Below are positions 52,796 to 61,013 of a DNA stretch of 64,000 nucleotides, piece by piece (the stretch's first letter is position 1; every line of letters starts with the position of its first letter). Under the pieces are notes generated by a model. That model had not been told where the DNA came from, searched no databases, and saw only the letters and a program-made list of their open reading frames with translations. The stretch comes from Pseudomonas serboccidentalis (GTDB taxonomy: Bacteria > Pseudomonadota > Gammaproteobacteria > Pseudomonadales > Pseudomonadaceae): positions 3,003,382-3,067,381 of the forward strand of contig NZ_CP101655.1 in NCBI RefSeq assembly GCF_028830055.1, read 5' to 3'. The translations under genes and the position numbers were made by a program.

Positions 52796-54688
52796 TCAGA
52801 TCCTGAAACTGCCCACCAGCTGCTTCAACCGCGCCGCTTGCTGCTCAAGATCCGAGCATGCGCGCAAGGTCGCCTGCAAGTTCTCCACACCTTCCTGATT
52901 CAGTGTGTTGATCTCGTTGATATCAACGTTGATCGACTCGACCACAGCGGTCTGCTCTTCGGTCGCTGTCGCCACCGACTGGTTCATTCCGTCGATCTCG
53001 CCGATGCGCTGGGTCACGCTGCCCAGACGTTCGCCTGCCTGGTTGGCGATGCCTACGCTGCTTTCGCTCTCGCGCTGGCTCTCGGTCATGATGCTCACCG
53101 CCTGACGCGCGCCGACTTGCAGTTCTTCGATCATCTTTTGCACTTGCTGCGCCGAGTCCTGAGTGCGGTGTGCGAGGTTGCGCACCTCGTCAGCGACCAC
53201 GGCGAAACCACGGCCAGCTTCACCGGCACGGGCCGCTTCGATGGCGGCGTTGAGCGCCAGCAGGTTGGTTTGCTGGGAGATGCTGGTGATCACTTCCAGA
53301 ATCTGCCCGATGTTCACCGTATTACTGTTGAGGGTTTCGATGTTGCCGCAGGAGTCGCTGATTTTTGCCGACAACTGCTGCATGGCGTGGATGGTTTTAT
53401 CCACAACCTGCTGGCCGTCGACCGCCAGGCTGCGTGCATCGCTGGAGTGTTGCGAGGCGAGGGCGGCGTTCTGCGCGATTTCCTGGGCGGCGGCGCCGAG
53501 CTGATTGATCGCGGCGGCTACGCTGTTAGTGCGGCTGGCTTGCTGGTCGGAGTTGTACATCGACGAGTTCGATGCCGCGACCACGCGCAAGGCGACCTCG
53601 TTGACTTGGCCGGTGGCCGAGGACACTTCGCGGATCGAGGTGTGAATACGTTCGACGAAGCGGTTGAACGACAGGCCCAGTGCGCCGAACTCGTCGTGGC
53701 CATGGATCACCAGACGCTTGGTCAGATCGCCTTCACCTTCGGCGATGTCGTGCATGGCGCGGCCCATGGTCAGCAGCGGTTGCATCAGCACGCGGATCAG
53801 CATGCCGAGCAGGGCGATGATGATCACCACGGCAATCACCATGGCGATCAGCGCCGAAGTGCGGAATTCGCTGAGCATCGAGAACGCGGTGTCTTTATCC
53901 AGCACCAGCGCCACATACCAGTCAGCCGATGGCACGCCGTTGACGCGGGTGAACGAGACGAGTTGGGTCTTGCCGTCGAACTCGACTTCTTTCAGGCCCG
54001 GGCTGACTTTCGGCGCGCCGTTCGGGTAGGCCTCGGCGAGGGTCTTGAGCACCAGTTTGCTGTCCGGGTGGATGAGGATCTTGCCGTCGCTGCTGACAAT
54101 GAACGCGTGGCCGTGGCCACCAAAGTTGAGCGAGTTGATGATCGCGCTGACGCTGGTCAGGTCGATGTCGGCACCGGCCACACCAATCATCTGGCCCTGA
54201 CGCTGCACCGGGGTGGCGACGGTGATCACCAGTTTGCCCGACGAAGCGGCGATGTAGGGTTCGGTGACGATGGTCTGCTGGGCACTGTTGGCCGCCTTGT
54301 ACCAGCCACGGGCGCGCGGGTCGTAGTCCGGCGCGCGGTTGCCGGCGGGCACCGAGAACATCACGCCGTCGACACCACCGAAGTAGCTGAGCTGGAAATT
54401 GCCGGTGTAGGCGGGCAGGTCGATGATGCGTTTCAGGCTGGCGGGCGCACTGCCGTCCACGGCGACCTGCTGCGACAGCGATTGCAGCAACTGGATGCGG
54501 CTCTCCAGCCAGGTCTGGATGTTGCTGGTGGTCAGGCTGCCCAGTTCCTGCATCGTGGCTTCGGTGCTGCTGCTCAGGGCTTCGCGTTGTCGATAGTCGT
54601 TGAAGAAAATGAAACAGGCGAACGCAACGGCCACCACGAGGGCGGCAGCCAGCAAGATCTTGTGGCTGAATTTCATGTTTCTGGTCAT
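52796..54688 (-). CDS. Methyl-accepting chemotaxis protein with amino-acid-type dCache sensor
   Basis: The 630-residue receptor starts [20 protein letters not shown]. It has one N-terminal span, a periplasmic dCache domain (about 31-290), a second span, a HAMP domain (about 310-365) and a C-terminal signalling domain with the hairpin tip [20 protein letters not shown] and [20 protein letters not shown]. In the dCache domain Tyr122, Arg127, Trp129, Tyr130, Tyr145 and Asp174 fit the amino-acid motif known from PctA-type receptors. The ligand is therefore probably an amino acid. The start at 54688 is preferred over 54676 by spacing only. Confidence 0.85.
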   Translation of the reverse strand: MTRNMKFSHKILLAAALVVAVAFACFIFFNDYRQREALSSSTEATMQELGSLTTSNIQTWLESRIQLLQSLSQQVAVDGSAPASLKRIIDLPAYTGNFQLSYFGGVDGVMFSVPAGNRAPDYDPRARGWYKAANSAQQTIVTEPYIAASSGKLVITVATPVQRQGQMIGVAGADIDLTSVSAIINSLNFGGHGHAFIVSSDGKILIHPDSKLVLKTLAEAYPNGAPKVSPGLKEVEFDGKTQLVSFTRVNGVPSADWYVALVLDKDTAFSMLSEFRTSALIAMVIAVVIIIALLGMLIRVLMQPLLTMGRAMHDIAEGEGDLTKRLVIHGHDEFGALGLSFNRFVERIHTSIREVSSATGQVNEVALRVVAASNSSMYNSDQQASRTNSVAAAINQLGAAAQEIAQNAALASQHSSDARSLAVDGQQVVDKTIHAMQQLSAKISDSCGNIETLNSNTVNIGQILEVITSISQQTNLLALNAAIEAARAGEAGRGFAVVADEVRNLAHRTQDSAQQVQKMIEELQVGARQAVSIMTESQRESESSVGIANQAGERLGSVTQRIGEIDGMNQSVATATEEQTAVVESINVDINEINTLNQEGVENLQATLRACSDLEQQAARLKQLVGSFRI

Positions 54689-54970
54689 CGAATGAACTAC
54701 CGCGAAGGGGCTGGTCGAGAAATGGCGGCAATTTGCCACACCTGGGGGCTTTGCGCTGCTCTTATTTCGACTGCGGCCCGCCAAAGATTAGGCGGTTTCG
54801 ATGAAATGCGACGAAATGCTCAATAGCTGCAAAAAGTCGCTGATTTGCCGGTAAATGCCAGACGAGCGGAGCAATAAATAGCCATCGTCGTGGGGAACCA
54901 GACAGGGGTTTTCTCTTCTAAGCTTCTGGTTGGCGCCATGCCATCCCCCTTCCGCTCCAGGAGTTACTTC

Positions 54971-55225
54971 ATGTCGCTGCGATCTATCGCCCTACTGACT
55001 TTTTGCGTGCTGCTGGCCGCGTGCAGCAAGGTCAATCAGGAAAACTATTCCAAGCTTTCGGCCGGCATGGCCAAGGCCGAAGTTGAGACGTTGCTCGGCA
55101 AACCGACCGACTGCTCGGGCGCGCTCGGCATGTCCAGTTGCACCTGGGGCGACCAGAAAAGCTTTATCAGCGTGCAATACGCCGGTGACAAAGTGTTGAT
55201 GTTTTCCGGCCAAGGCCTGAAGTAA
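54971..55225 (+). CDS. Small DUF3862-like lipoprotein
   Basis: The 84-residue lipoprotein has lipobox LLAAC (MSLRSIALLTFCVLLAACSK) and the short domain YSKLSAGMAKAEVETLLGKP, characteristic of SmpA/DUF3862-type proteins. It is 31 bp before the lipocalin gene and may share its transcript. CAGGAG lies about 9 bp before the ATG. Confidence 0.75.
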   Translation: MSLRSIALLTFCVLLAACSKVNQENYSKLSAGMAKAEVETLLGKPTDCSGALGMSSCTWGDQKSFISVQYAGDKVLMFSGQGLK

Positions 55226-55256
55226 TCCGGGGCTACGCGCCCACGGGAGAAAAATA

Positions 55257-55826
55257 ATGAAGCGGTTATTGTTTGTTCTTTTTGCCGGCCTGGTACTGGC
55301 CGGCTGCGCCACGCATGGTGAAGATCCGCTGGCGCCCAAGACAGTCCACAGCGTCAACCTCAAGCGTTATCAGGGCACCTGGTACGAACTGGCGCGACTG
55401 CCGATGTACTTCCAGCGCGATTGCGCGCAATCCGAAGCCCATTATTCGCTCAAGCCGGATGGCAACGTCGATGTGCTCAATCGCTGCCTGACCGCGGACT
55501 GGCAATGGGAAGAAGTCAAAGGCACGGCGTACCCACAGGTGCCGGGCAAGACCGACAAATTGTGGGTCGAGTTCGATACCTGGTTCTCGCGCCTGATTCC
55601 GGGTGTGGCGAAGGGCGAATACTGGGTGCTGTATGTCAGCGATGACTACAAGACCGCTATCGTCGGCGACCCGAGCCGCAAGTACATGTGGTTGCTGTCA
55701 CGCACGCCGACCGTCAACGGTGTGGTGCGTGAAGAATTGCTGAGCAAGGCGCGGCAGCAGGGTTATGACACCACGCGACTGATCTGGCGGGCGTCTGATC
55801 GGCAGATGGCCAAGACTTCGAACTAA
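55257..55826 (+). CDS. blc: Outer-membrane lipocalin Blc
   Basis: The 189-residue lipoprotein has lipobox LAGC (MKRLLFVLFAGLVLAGCATH) and the lipocalin N-terminal motif RYQGTWYELARLPMYFQRDC, with YWVLYVSDDYKTAIVGDPSR and YMWLLSRTPTV later. Blc-type lipocalins bind lysophospholipids in the outer membrane. It is followed by a REPIN. Confidence 0.92.
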   Translation: MKRLLFVLFAGLVLAGCATHGEDPLAPKTVHSVNLKRYQGTWYELARLPMYFQRDCAQSEAHYSLKPDGNVDVLNRCLTADWQWEEVKGTAYPQVPGKTDKLWVEFDTWFSRLIPGVAKGEYWVLYVSDDYKTAIVGDPSRKYMWLLSRTPTVNGVVREELLSKARQQGYDTTRLIWRASDRQMAKTSN

Positions 55827-55841
55827 AGGTCACCACAAAAC

Positions 55842-55933
55842 CAATGCAGGAGTGAGCCTGCTCGCGATGGCGGTGTGTCAGTCACATATTTATGTCTGAC
55901 ACACCGCCATCGCGAGCAGGCTCACTCCTACAT
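55842..55933. repeat. REPIN, type B, long perfect palindrome
   Basis: Arms run from AGGAGTGAGCCTGCTCGCGA through TGGCGGTGTGTCA and their complements; the stem is about 38 bp with one end mismatch and a 14-nt loop. It separates convergent blc and hutF. Confidence 0.85.
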
Positions 55934-55944
55934 TTTGTTATGTG

Positions 55945-57309
55945 TCAGCTCAGAAGGTCACGCAGGACTTGGGTGAACGCGCGGCTGCTTTCCTCTTCGC
56001 CAGCATGCCGGCCATCACGCACCACCCACTGGCCGTTGACCAGCACATCACGCACCTGACGATCGCCACCGGCAAACAGCCAGCGATTCAGAATCCCGTC
56101 GCCCGTGGCCGTGGCCAGATACGGATCATTGCCATCGAGCACGATCCAGTCCGCACGCTTGCCGACTTCCAGTGCGCCAATCGGTTGCCCCAGCGCTTGG
56201 GCGCCGCCGTCCAGCGCCGCGTCATACAGCGTGCGCCCGACCATCGGCTGATCCGCGCCATACAAACGGTTGCGCCGTTGATCGCGCAGACGCTGGCCGT
56301 ATTCCAGCCAACGCAACTCCTCGACCACGCTGAGCGACACATGGCTGTCGGAACCGATACCCATGCGCCCGCCCTGAGCGAGGAAATCCACTGCCGGGAA
56401 GATCCCGTCGCCGAGGTTGGCTTCAGTGGTCAGGCACAGGCCGGCGATGGCGCGGCTCTTGGCCATCAACGTGACTTCTTCCGGGTTGGCGTGGGTCGCG
56501 TGGACCAGGCACCAGCGCTGATCGACCTCGGTGTTTTCGTAGAGCCATTGCAACGGACGACGACCGCTCCAGCTCAGGCAGTCATCGACTTCCTTCTGCT
56601 GTTCGGCGATGTGAATGTGCACCGGGCACTGCTTGTCGCTGGCCGCCAATACTTCGCTGATCTGCTGCGGGGTGACCGCGCGCAACGAGTGGAAACACAG
56701 GCCCAGCGATTGCGCCTTTTGCTGCGCCAGCAATGGCTGCAGGCGCGATTGCAGATTCAGGTAGTTTTCGGTGCTGTTGATGAAGCGGCGCTGGCCGTCG
56801 TTCGGCGTCTGCCCGCCGAAGCCCGAGTGGCTGTAGAGCACCGGCAGCAGGGTCAGACCAATGCCACTGTCACTCGCGGCCTGGCTGATGCGCAGCGCCA
56901 GTTCGGCCGGGTCGGCGTAAGGCTGGCCGTTATTGTCGTGATGCACGTAATGGAATTCGGCGACCGCGGTGTAACCGGCCTTGAGCATCTCGATGTACAG
57001 CTGACGGGCAATCACGCCGAGCTGCTCGGGGGTGATTTTCCCGACCAGCCGGTACATCAGGTCGCGCCAGGTCCAGAAACTGTCATTGGGATTACCGGCC
57101 ACTTCGGCCAGTCCCGCCATTGCCCGCTGGAAGGCGTGGGAGTGCAGATTGGGCATGCCCGGTAGCAGCGGACCGCTTAGCCGTTCGGCGCCGTCTGCGG
57201 TGGAATCGGCCTGAATTTGGGTCAACACGCCATCGGCGCTGACCTCAAGACGTACATGGTTGGCCCATCCGTTAGGCAGCAGCGCGCGTTCGGCAAAGAA
57301 AGCGGACAT
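55945..57309 (-). CDS. hutF: Formimidoylglutamate deiminase
   Basis: The 454-residue amidohydrolase has the metal motif PNLHSHAFQRAMAG (about 52-65), PVHIHIAEQQKEVDDCL and RWCLVHATHANPEE, and a late DSHVSLSVVEELRWLEYGQR Asp. Such enzymes convert N-formimidoyl-glutamate to N-formyl-glutamate in the Pseudomonas five-step route of histidine degradation. The ATG at 57309 has a weak GGGGT ribosome site. It is divergent from hutC, with an operator between. Confidence 0.95.
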   Translation of the reverse strand: MSAFFAERALLPNGWANHVRLEVSADGVLTQIQADSTADGAERLSGPLLPGMPNLHSHAFQRAMAGLAEVAGNPNDSFWTWRDLMYRLVGKITPEQLGVIARQLYIEMLKAGYTAVAEFHYVHHDNNGQPYADPAELALRISQAASDSGIGLTLLPVLYSHSGFGGQTPNDGQRRFINSTENYLNLQSRLQPLLAQQKAQSLGLCFHSLRAVTPQQISEVLAASDKQCPVHIHIAEQQKEVDDCLSWSGRRPLQWLYENTEVDQRWCLVHATHANPEEVTLMAKSRAIAGLCLTTEANLGDGIFPAVDFLAQGGRMGIGSDSHVSLSVVEELRWLEYGQRLRDQRRNRLYGADQPMVGRTLYDAALDGGAQALGQPIGALEVGKRADWIVLDGNDPYLATATGDGILNRWLFAGGDRQVRDVLVNGQWVVRDGRHAGEEESSRAFTQVLRDLLS

Positions 57310-57335
57310 GGTTCAGCACCCCATCGTGTGTTATT

Positions 57336-57345
57336 TGTATATACA
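57336..57345. promoter_or_regulatory. HutC operator in the hutF/hutC gap
   Basis: A perfect palindrome TGTATATACA sits inside TTGTATATACATATACAG (57335-57352); it matches the core of HutC sites as known from Pseudomonas. It lies 27 bp from the hutF ATG and 72 bp from the hutC start, so it may govern both. Confidence 0.65.
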
Positions 57346-57416
57346 TATACAGACGTTTGCCTGCCCGGTAAACTCCGGCAAGCTAGCAACTTTCATCCAA
57401 TGAACAGGGATCAACC

Positions 57417-58166
57417 GTGCCGACTCCGCCTCCAGTCTCCCCGTTGGCCGCGAACATGGGCGACAGTCCGGCGCCCTTGTACGCCCGCGTCAAACAGATG
57501 ATCACCCAGCAGATCGACAGCGGTAACTGGCCGCCGCACTATCGCGTGCCGTCGGAAAGCGAACTGGTCAGCCAGCTCGGCTTCAGCCGCATGACCATCA
57601 ACCGTGCGCTGCGCGAGATGACCGCCGACGGTCTGCTGGTGCGCATGCAAGGCGTCGGCACGTTCGTCGCCGAACCGAAGAGCCAGTCCGCGCTGTTCGA
57701 AGTGCACAACATCGCCGACGAGATTGCCTCCCGTGGCCATCGCCACACCTGCCAGGTGATCACCCTCGAAGAAGAGGCTGCCGGCTCCGAGCGCGCACTG
57801 GCGCTGGACATGCGCGAAGGACAGAAGGTCTTCCATTCGCTGATCGTGCATTACGAAAACGACATTCCGGTGCAAATCGAAGACCGTTTCGTCAATGCGC
57901 TGGTTGCTCCGGAATACCTCAAGCAGGATTTCACCCTGCAAACCCCTTACGCCTATCTCAACCAGGTGGCGCCGCTGACCGAAGGCGAGCACGTGGTCGA
58001 AGCGATTCTCGCCGAGTCCTCCGAGTGCAAGTTGCTGCAAATTGAAAAGGGTGAGCCATGCCTGCTGATTCGCCGTCGAACCTGGTCGGGCCGTCAGCCG
58101 GTGACCGCTGCGCGTCTGATCCACCCCGGCTCCCGTCATCGTCTGGAAGGACGCTTTCATAAATGA
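57417..58166 (+). CDS. hutC: Histidine utilisation repressor HutC
   Basis: The 249-residue GntR/UTRA regulator begins at GTG (MPTPPPVSPLAANMGDSPAP) with CAGGGA 6 bp before it. The winged HTH is YRVPSESELVSQLGFSRMTI (about 42-61), and the UTRA ligand-binding domain follows (about 95-245), ending LIHPGSRHRLEGRFHK. It represses hut genes and is released by urocanate. Its stop overlaps hutD by four bases (ATGA). Confidence 0.95.
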   Translation: MPTPPPVSPLAANMGDSPAPLYARVKQMITQQIDSGNWPPHYRVPSESELVSQLGFSRMTINRALREMTADGLLVRMQGVGTFVAEPKSQSALFEVHNIADEIASRGHRHTCQVITLEEEAAGSERALALDMREGQKVFHSLIVHYENDIPVQIEDRFVNALVAPEYLKQDFTLQTPYAYLNQVAPLTEGEHVVEAILAESSECKLLQIEKGEPCLLIRRRTWSGRQPVTAARLIHPGSRHRLEGRFHK

Positions 58167-58732
58167 ATGGTTTGAAGGTTTTACGCGCTGAAGGCTACCC
58201 GCGCATGCCGTGGAAAAACGGCGGCGGCAGCACCGAAGAAATTACCCGTGACACCGGTGCCGGCCTTGATGGCTTCGGCTGGCGCCTGTCGATTGCCGAC
58301 ATTGCCGAGTCGGGCGGTTTTTCGACCTTCGCCGGTTACCAGCGGGTGATCACGGTGCTGCAGGGTGACGGCATGACCCTATGCGTCGATGGCGATGACA
58401 CGCGCCCGCTGTTACCGCTCGACCCGTTTGCCTTCAGCGGCGAAAGCCAGGTGTCCTGCACTTTGCTCGGCGGCGCGATCCGCGATTTCAACCTGATCTA
58501 CGCGCCGCAGCGTTACAGCGCGCGGTTGCAATGGCTGGACGGCGAACAGCGGTTTTTCAGTTCGGCGGGGACGGTGTTGGTGTTCAGTGTCAGTGAGCTG
58601 CTGCAAGTGCAGGTGGGTGACAGTGTTGCGCAGTTGGGGCGACATGATTGTCTGCAACTGGACGGTAACAATGGCTTGGTTGAGGTTTCCGTTGATGCGG
58701 GTTGCTGTGTCATTGAGCTGACTACGCGCTGA
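58163..58732 (+). CDS. hutD: HutD-family protein
   Basis: The 189-residue cupin-like protein has the HutD start MNGLKVLRAEGYPRMPWKNG followed by GSTEEI and a later FGWRLSIADIAESGGFSTFAG. In Pseudomonas it is known to limit hut activity and to bind a small hut intermediate. It is translationally coupled to hutC and followed by a REPIN. Confidence 0.92.
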   Translation: MNGLKVLRAEGYPRMPWKNGGGSTEEITRDTGAGLDGFGWRLSIADIAESGGFSTFAGYQRVITVLQGDGMTLCVDGDDTRPLLPLDPFAFSGESQVSCTLLGGAIRDFNLIYAPQRYSARLQWLDGEQRFFSSAGTVLVFSVSELLQVQVGDSVAQLGRHDCLQLDGNNGLVEVSVDAGCCVIELTTR

Positions 58733-58743
58733 TTCAAAAATAT

Positions 58744-58823
58744 TAAAAGATCGCAGCCTTCGGCAGCTCCTACATTGGGATTGATGTACACCCTGTAGGA
58801 GCTGCCGAAGGCTGCGATCTTTT
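58744..58823. repeat. REPIN, type A
   Basis: Arms GCAGCCTTCGGCAGC and GCTGCCGAAGGCTGC separated by about 31 bp, in the 449-bp gap between hutD and hutU. The rest of that gap up to the sigma-54 element at 59015 shows no gene. Confidence 0.85.
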
Positions 58824-59014
58824 GCTTTTGGGGTGTTCCCAACCCACGCACCAACTTGTTACCGAACGCCCCAGCGTGGCGCAAAACCGCGCTCACCCAA
58901 CCAAGCCCCGACCGCACAAAATCTCTCCGCGAAAAATTTCATCCACGCCTGAACCCTTGATTCAGGCGCCCTCCAGCCGTGTCCGCGTTTTTTCTTGAGC
59001 GCCTCTCCAGCAAG

Positions 59015-59031
59015 TTGGCCGCCTGATTGCA
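59015..59031 (+). promoter_or_regulatory. Sigma-54 promoter of hutU operon
   Basis: TTGGCCGCCTGATTGCA fits TGGCAC-N5-TTGCW in the key GG and GC positions, with two mismatches in the -24 block. It lies about 150 bp before hutU, just before the HutC operator, and is consistent with known NtrC/CbrB control of hut in Pseudomonas. Confidence 0.65.
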
Positions 59032-59035
59032 TATG

Positions 59036-59049
59036 CTTGTATGTACAAG
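59036..59049. promoter_or_regulatory. HutC operator before hutU
   Basis: CTTGTATGTACAAG is a 6+6 inverted repeat around TG. It lies at the expected start site of the sigma-54 promoter, so HutC bound here would block initiation. Confidence 0.75.
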
Positions 59050-59181
59050 TAAAGACGTATGCGTATGAGTCGCTCGAGACTCTCCGCAGCGTCCACTGAT
59101 TCGCTTGTCGCGCATTGACGCGCACAGGCTGCTTGCCCACTGCCAGGGTTGGTTTGAATTGATCGCTGAGGAGTCTTTTTC

Positions 59182-60870
59182 GTGACTGACAATACCCAGA
59201 AACCTACCAAGGTTCGTAATGTTGAAATCCGTGCCGCCCGCGGCAACAAGCTGACCGCCAAGAGCTGGCTGACCGAAGCGCCGCTGCGCATGCTGATGAA
59301 CAACCTCGATCCGGAAGTGGCTGAGAACCCGAAAGAGCTGGTGGTCTACGGTGGTATCGGTCGCGCCGCGCGTAACTGGGAGTGCTACGACAAGATCGTC
59401 GAAAGCCTGACCAACCTGAATGACGACGAGACCCTGCTGGTGCAATCCGGCAAGCCGGTCGGCGTGTTCAAGACCCACGCCAATGCTCCACGCGTTCTGA
59501 TCGCCAACTCCAACCTGGTGCCGCACTGGGCGAGTTGGGAACACTTCAACGAACTCGACGCCAAAGGCCTGGCCATGTACGGCCAGATGACCGCCGGCAG
59601 CTGGATTTACATCGGTAGCCAGGGCATCGTTCAGGGCACCTACGAAACCTTCGTTGAAGCCGGTCGCCAGCACTACAACGACAACCTCAAGGGCAAGTGG
59701 GTCCTCACCGCAGGTCTGGGCGGCATGGGCGGCGCTCAGCCACTGGCTGCAACCCTGGCCGGCGCCTGCTCGCTGAACATCGAATGCCAGCAGGTGAGCA
59801 TCGATTTCCGTCTGAAAAGCCGGTACGTCGATGAGCAAGCCAAAGACCTCGACGACGCCCTGGCACGCATCGCCAAATACACCGCCGAAGGCAAAGCGAT
59901 CTCCATCGCGCTGCTGGGCAACGCGGCAGAAATTCTCCCGGAACTGGTCAAGCGCGGCGTACGCCCGGACATGGTCACCGACCAGACCAGCGCCCACGAC
60001 CCACTCAACGGCTACCTGCCGGCAGGCTGGACCTGGGACGAGTACCGCGCCCGCGCCAAGACCGAGCCGGCTGCTGTGATCAAAGCCGCCAAGCAATCGA
60101 TGGCCGTGCACGTCAAAGCGATGCTGGACTTCCAGAAGCAAGGCATTCCGACCTTCGACTACGGCAACAACATCCGTCAGATGGCACAGGAAGAAGGCGT
60201 CGAAAACGCGTTCGACTTCCCGGGCTTTGTACCGGCCTATATCCGTCCACTGTTCTGCCGCGGCATCGGTCCGTTCCGCTGGGCGGCGCTGTCGGGTGAC
60301 CCGCAAGACATCTACAAGACCGACGCCAAAGTCAAAGAACTGATCCCGGACGACGCCCACCTGCACAACTGGCTGGACATGGCCCGCGAGCGCATCAGCT
60401 TCCAGGGTCTGCCGGCACGTATCTGCTGGGTCGGCCTGGGCCTGCGCGCCAAGCTCGGTCTGGCGTTCAACGAAATGGTGCGTAGCGGCGAGTTGTCGGC
60501 ACCGATCGTGATCGGTCGCGACCACCTCGACTCCGGCTCGGTGGCCAGCCCGAACCGTGAAACCGAATCGATGCAGGACGGTTCCGACGCCGTGTCGGAC
60601 TGGCCACTGCTCAACGCGCTGCTGAACACCGCGAGCGGCGCGACCTGGGTCTCCCTGCACCACGGTGGTGGCGTGGGCATGGGCTTCTCGCAGCACTCGG
60701 GCATGGTGATTGTCTGCGACGGTACCGATGAAGCGGCCGAGCGTATTGCCCGCGTTCTGCACAACGACCCGGCCACCGGTGTCATGCGCCACGCCGATGC
60801 CGGTTACCAGATCGCCATCGACTGCGCCAAGGAGCAGGGGCTGAACCTGCCGATGATTACCGGTAAATAA
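59182..60870 (+). CDS. hutU: Urocanate hydratase
   Basis: The 562-residue enzyme starts at GTG ([20 protein letters not shown]) with GAGGAG about 10 bp upstream. Family motifs are [40 protein letters not shown] (NAD-binding) and [14 protein letters not shown], whose Cys corresponds to the essential urocanase Cys. It hydrates urocanate to imidazolonepropionate using NAD as an electrophile. It is first in a row with the permease and hutXW. Confidence 0.97.
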   Translation: MTDNTQKPTKVRNVEIRAARGNKLTAKSWLTEAPLRMLMNNLDPEVAENPKELVVYGGIGRAARNWECYDKIVESLTNLNDDETLLVQSGKPVGVFKTHANAPRVLIANSNLVPHWASWEHFNELDAKGLAMYGQMTAGSWIYIGSQGIVQGTYETFVEAGRQHYNDNLKGKWVLTAGLGGMGGAQPLAATLAGACSLNIECQQVSIDFRLKSRYVDEQAKDLDDALARIAKYTAEGKAISIALLGNAAEILPELVKRGVRPDMVTDQTSAHDPLNGYLPAGWTWDEYRARAKTEPAAVIKAAKQSMAVHVKAMLDFQKQGIPTFDYGNNIRQMAQEEGVENAFDFPGFVPAYIRPLFCRGIGPFRWAALSGDPQDIYKTDAKVKELIPDDAHLHNWLDMARERISFQGLPARICWVGLGLRAKLGLAFNEMVRSGELSAPIVIGRDHLDSGSVASPNRETESMQDGSDAVSDWPLLNALLNTASGATWVSLHHGGGVGMGFSQHSGMVIVCDGTDEAAERIARVLHNDPATGVMRHADAGYQIAIDCAKEQGLNLPMITGK

Positions 60871-60878
60871 CGCACAAC

Positions 60879-60970
60879 CCCTGTATGAGCTGCCGAAGGC
60901 TGCGATCTTTTGATGTTGATTTTTTAAGATCAAGAGATCGCCGCCTCGTTTCACTCGACAGCTCCTACAG
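60879..60970. repeat. REPIN with one altered arm
   Basis: The left arm is type A (GAGCTGCCGAAGGCTGCGAT); the right arm reads GATCGCCGCCTCGTTTCACT then CGACAGCTCCTACAGG instead of the GCAGCCTTCGGCAGC core. The outer ends still pair. It lies just after hutU. Confidence 0.75.
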
Positions 60971-61013
60971 GCGTACGAACCAACCCAGAATAACAATCTA
61001 CAGAGGTTGAATC

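Noticed and set aside
58745..58822. REPINs as classical rho-independent terminators
   Set aside because: They recur with the same core at many places and in both orientations, so they are repeats first; termination may be a side effect.
58939..60996. A 685-residue open frame opposite hutU
   Set aside because: It covers the hut promoter, the operator and a REPIN and lies antisense to a clear urocanase.
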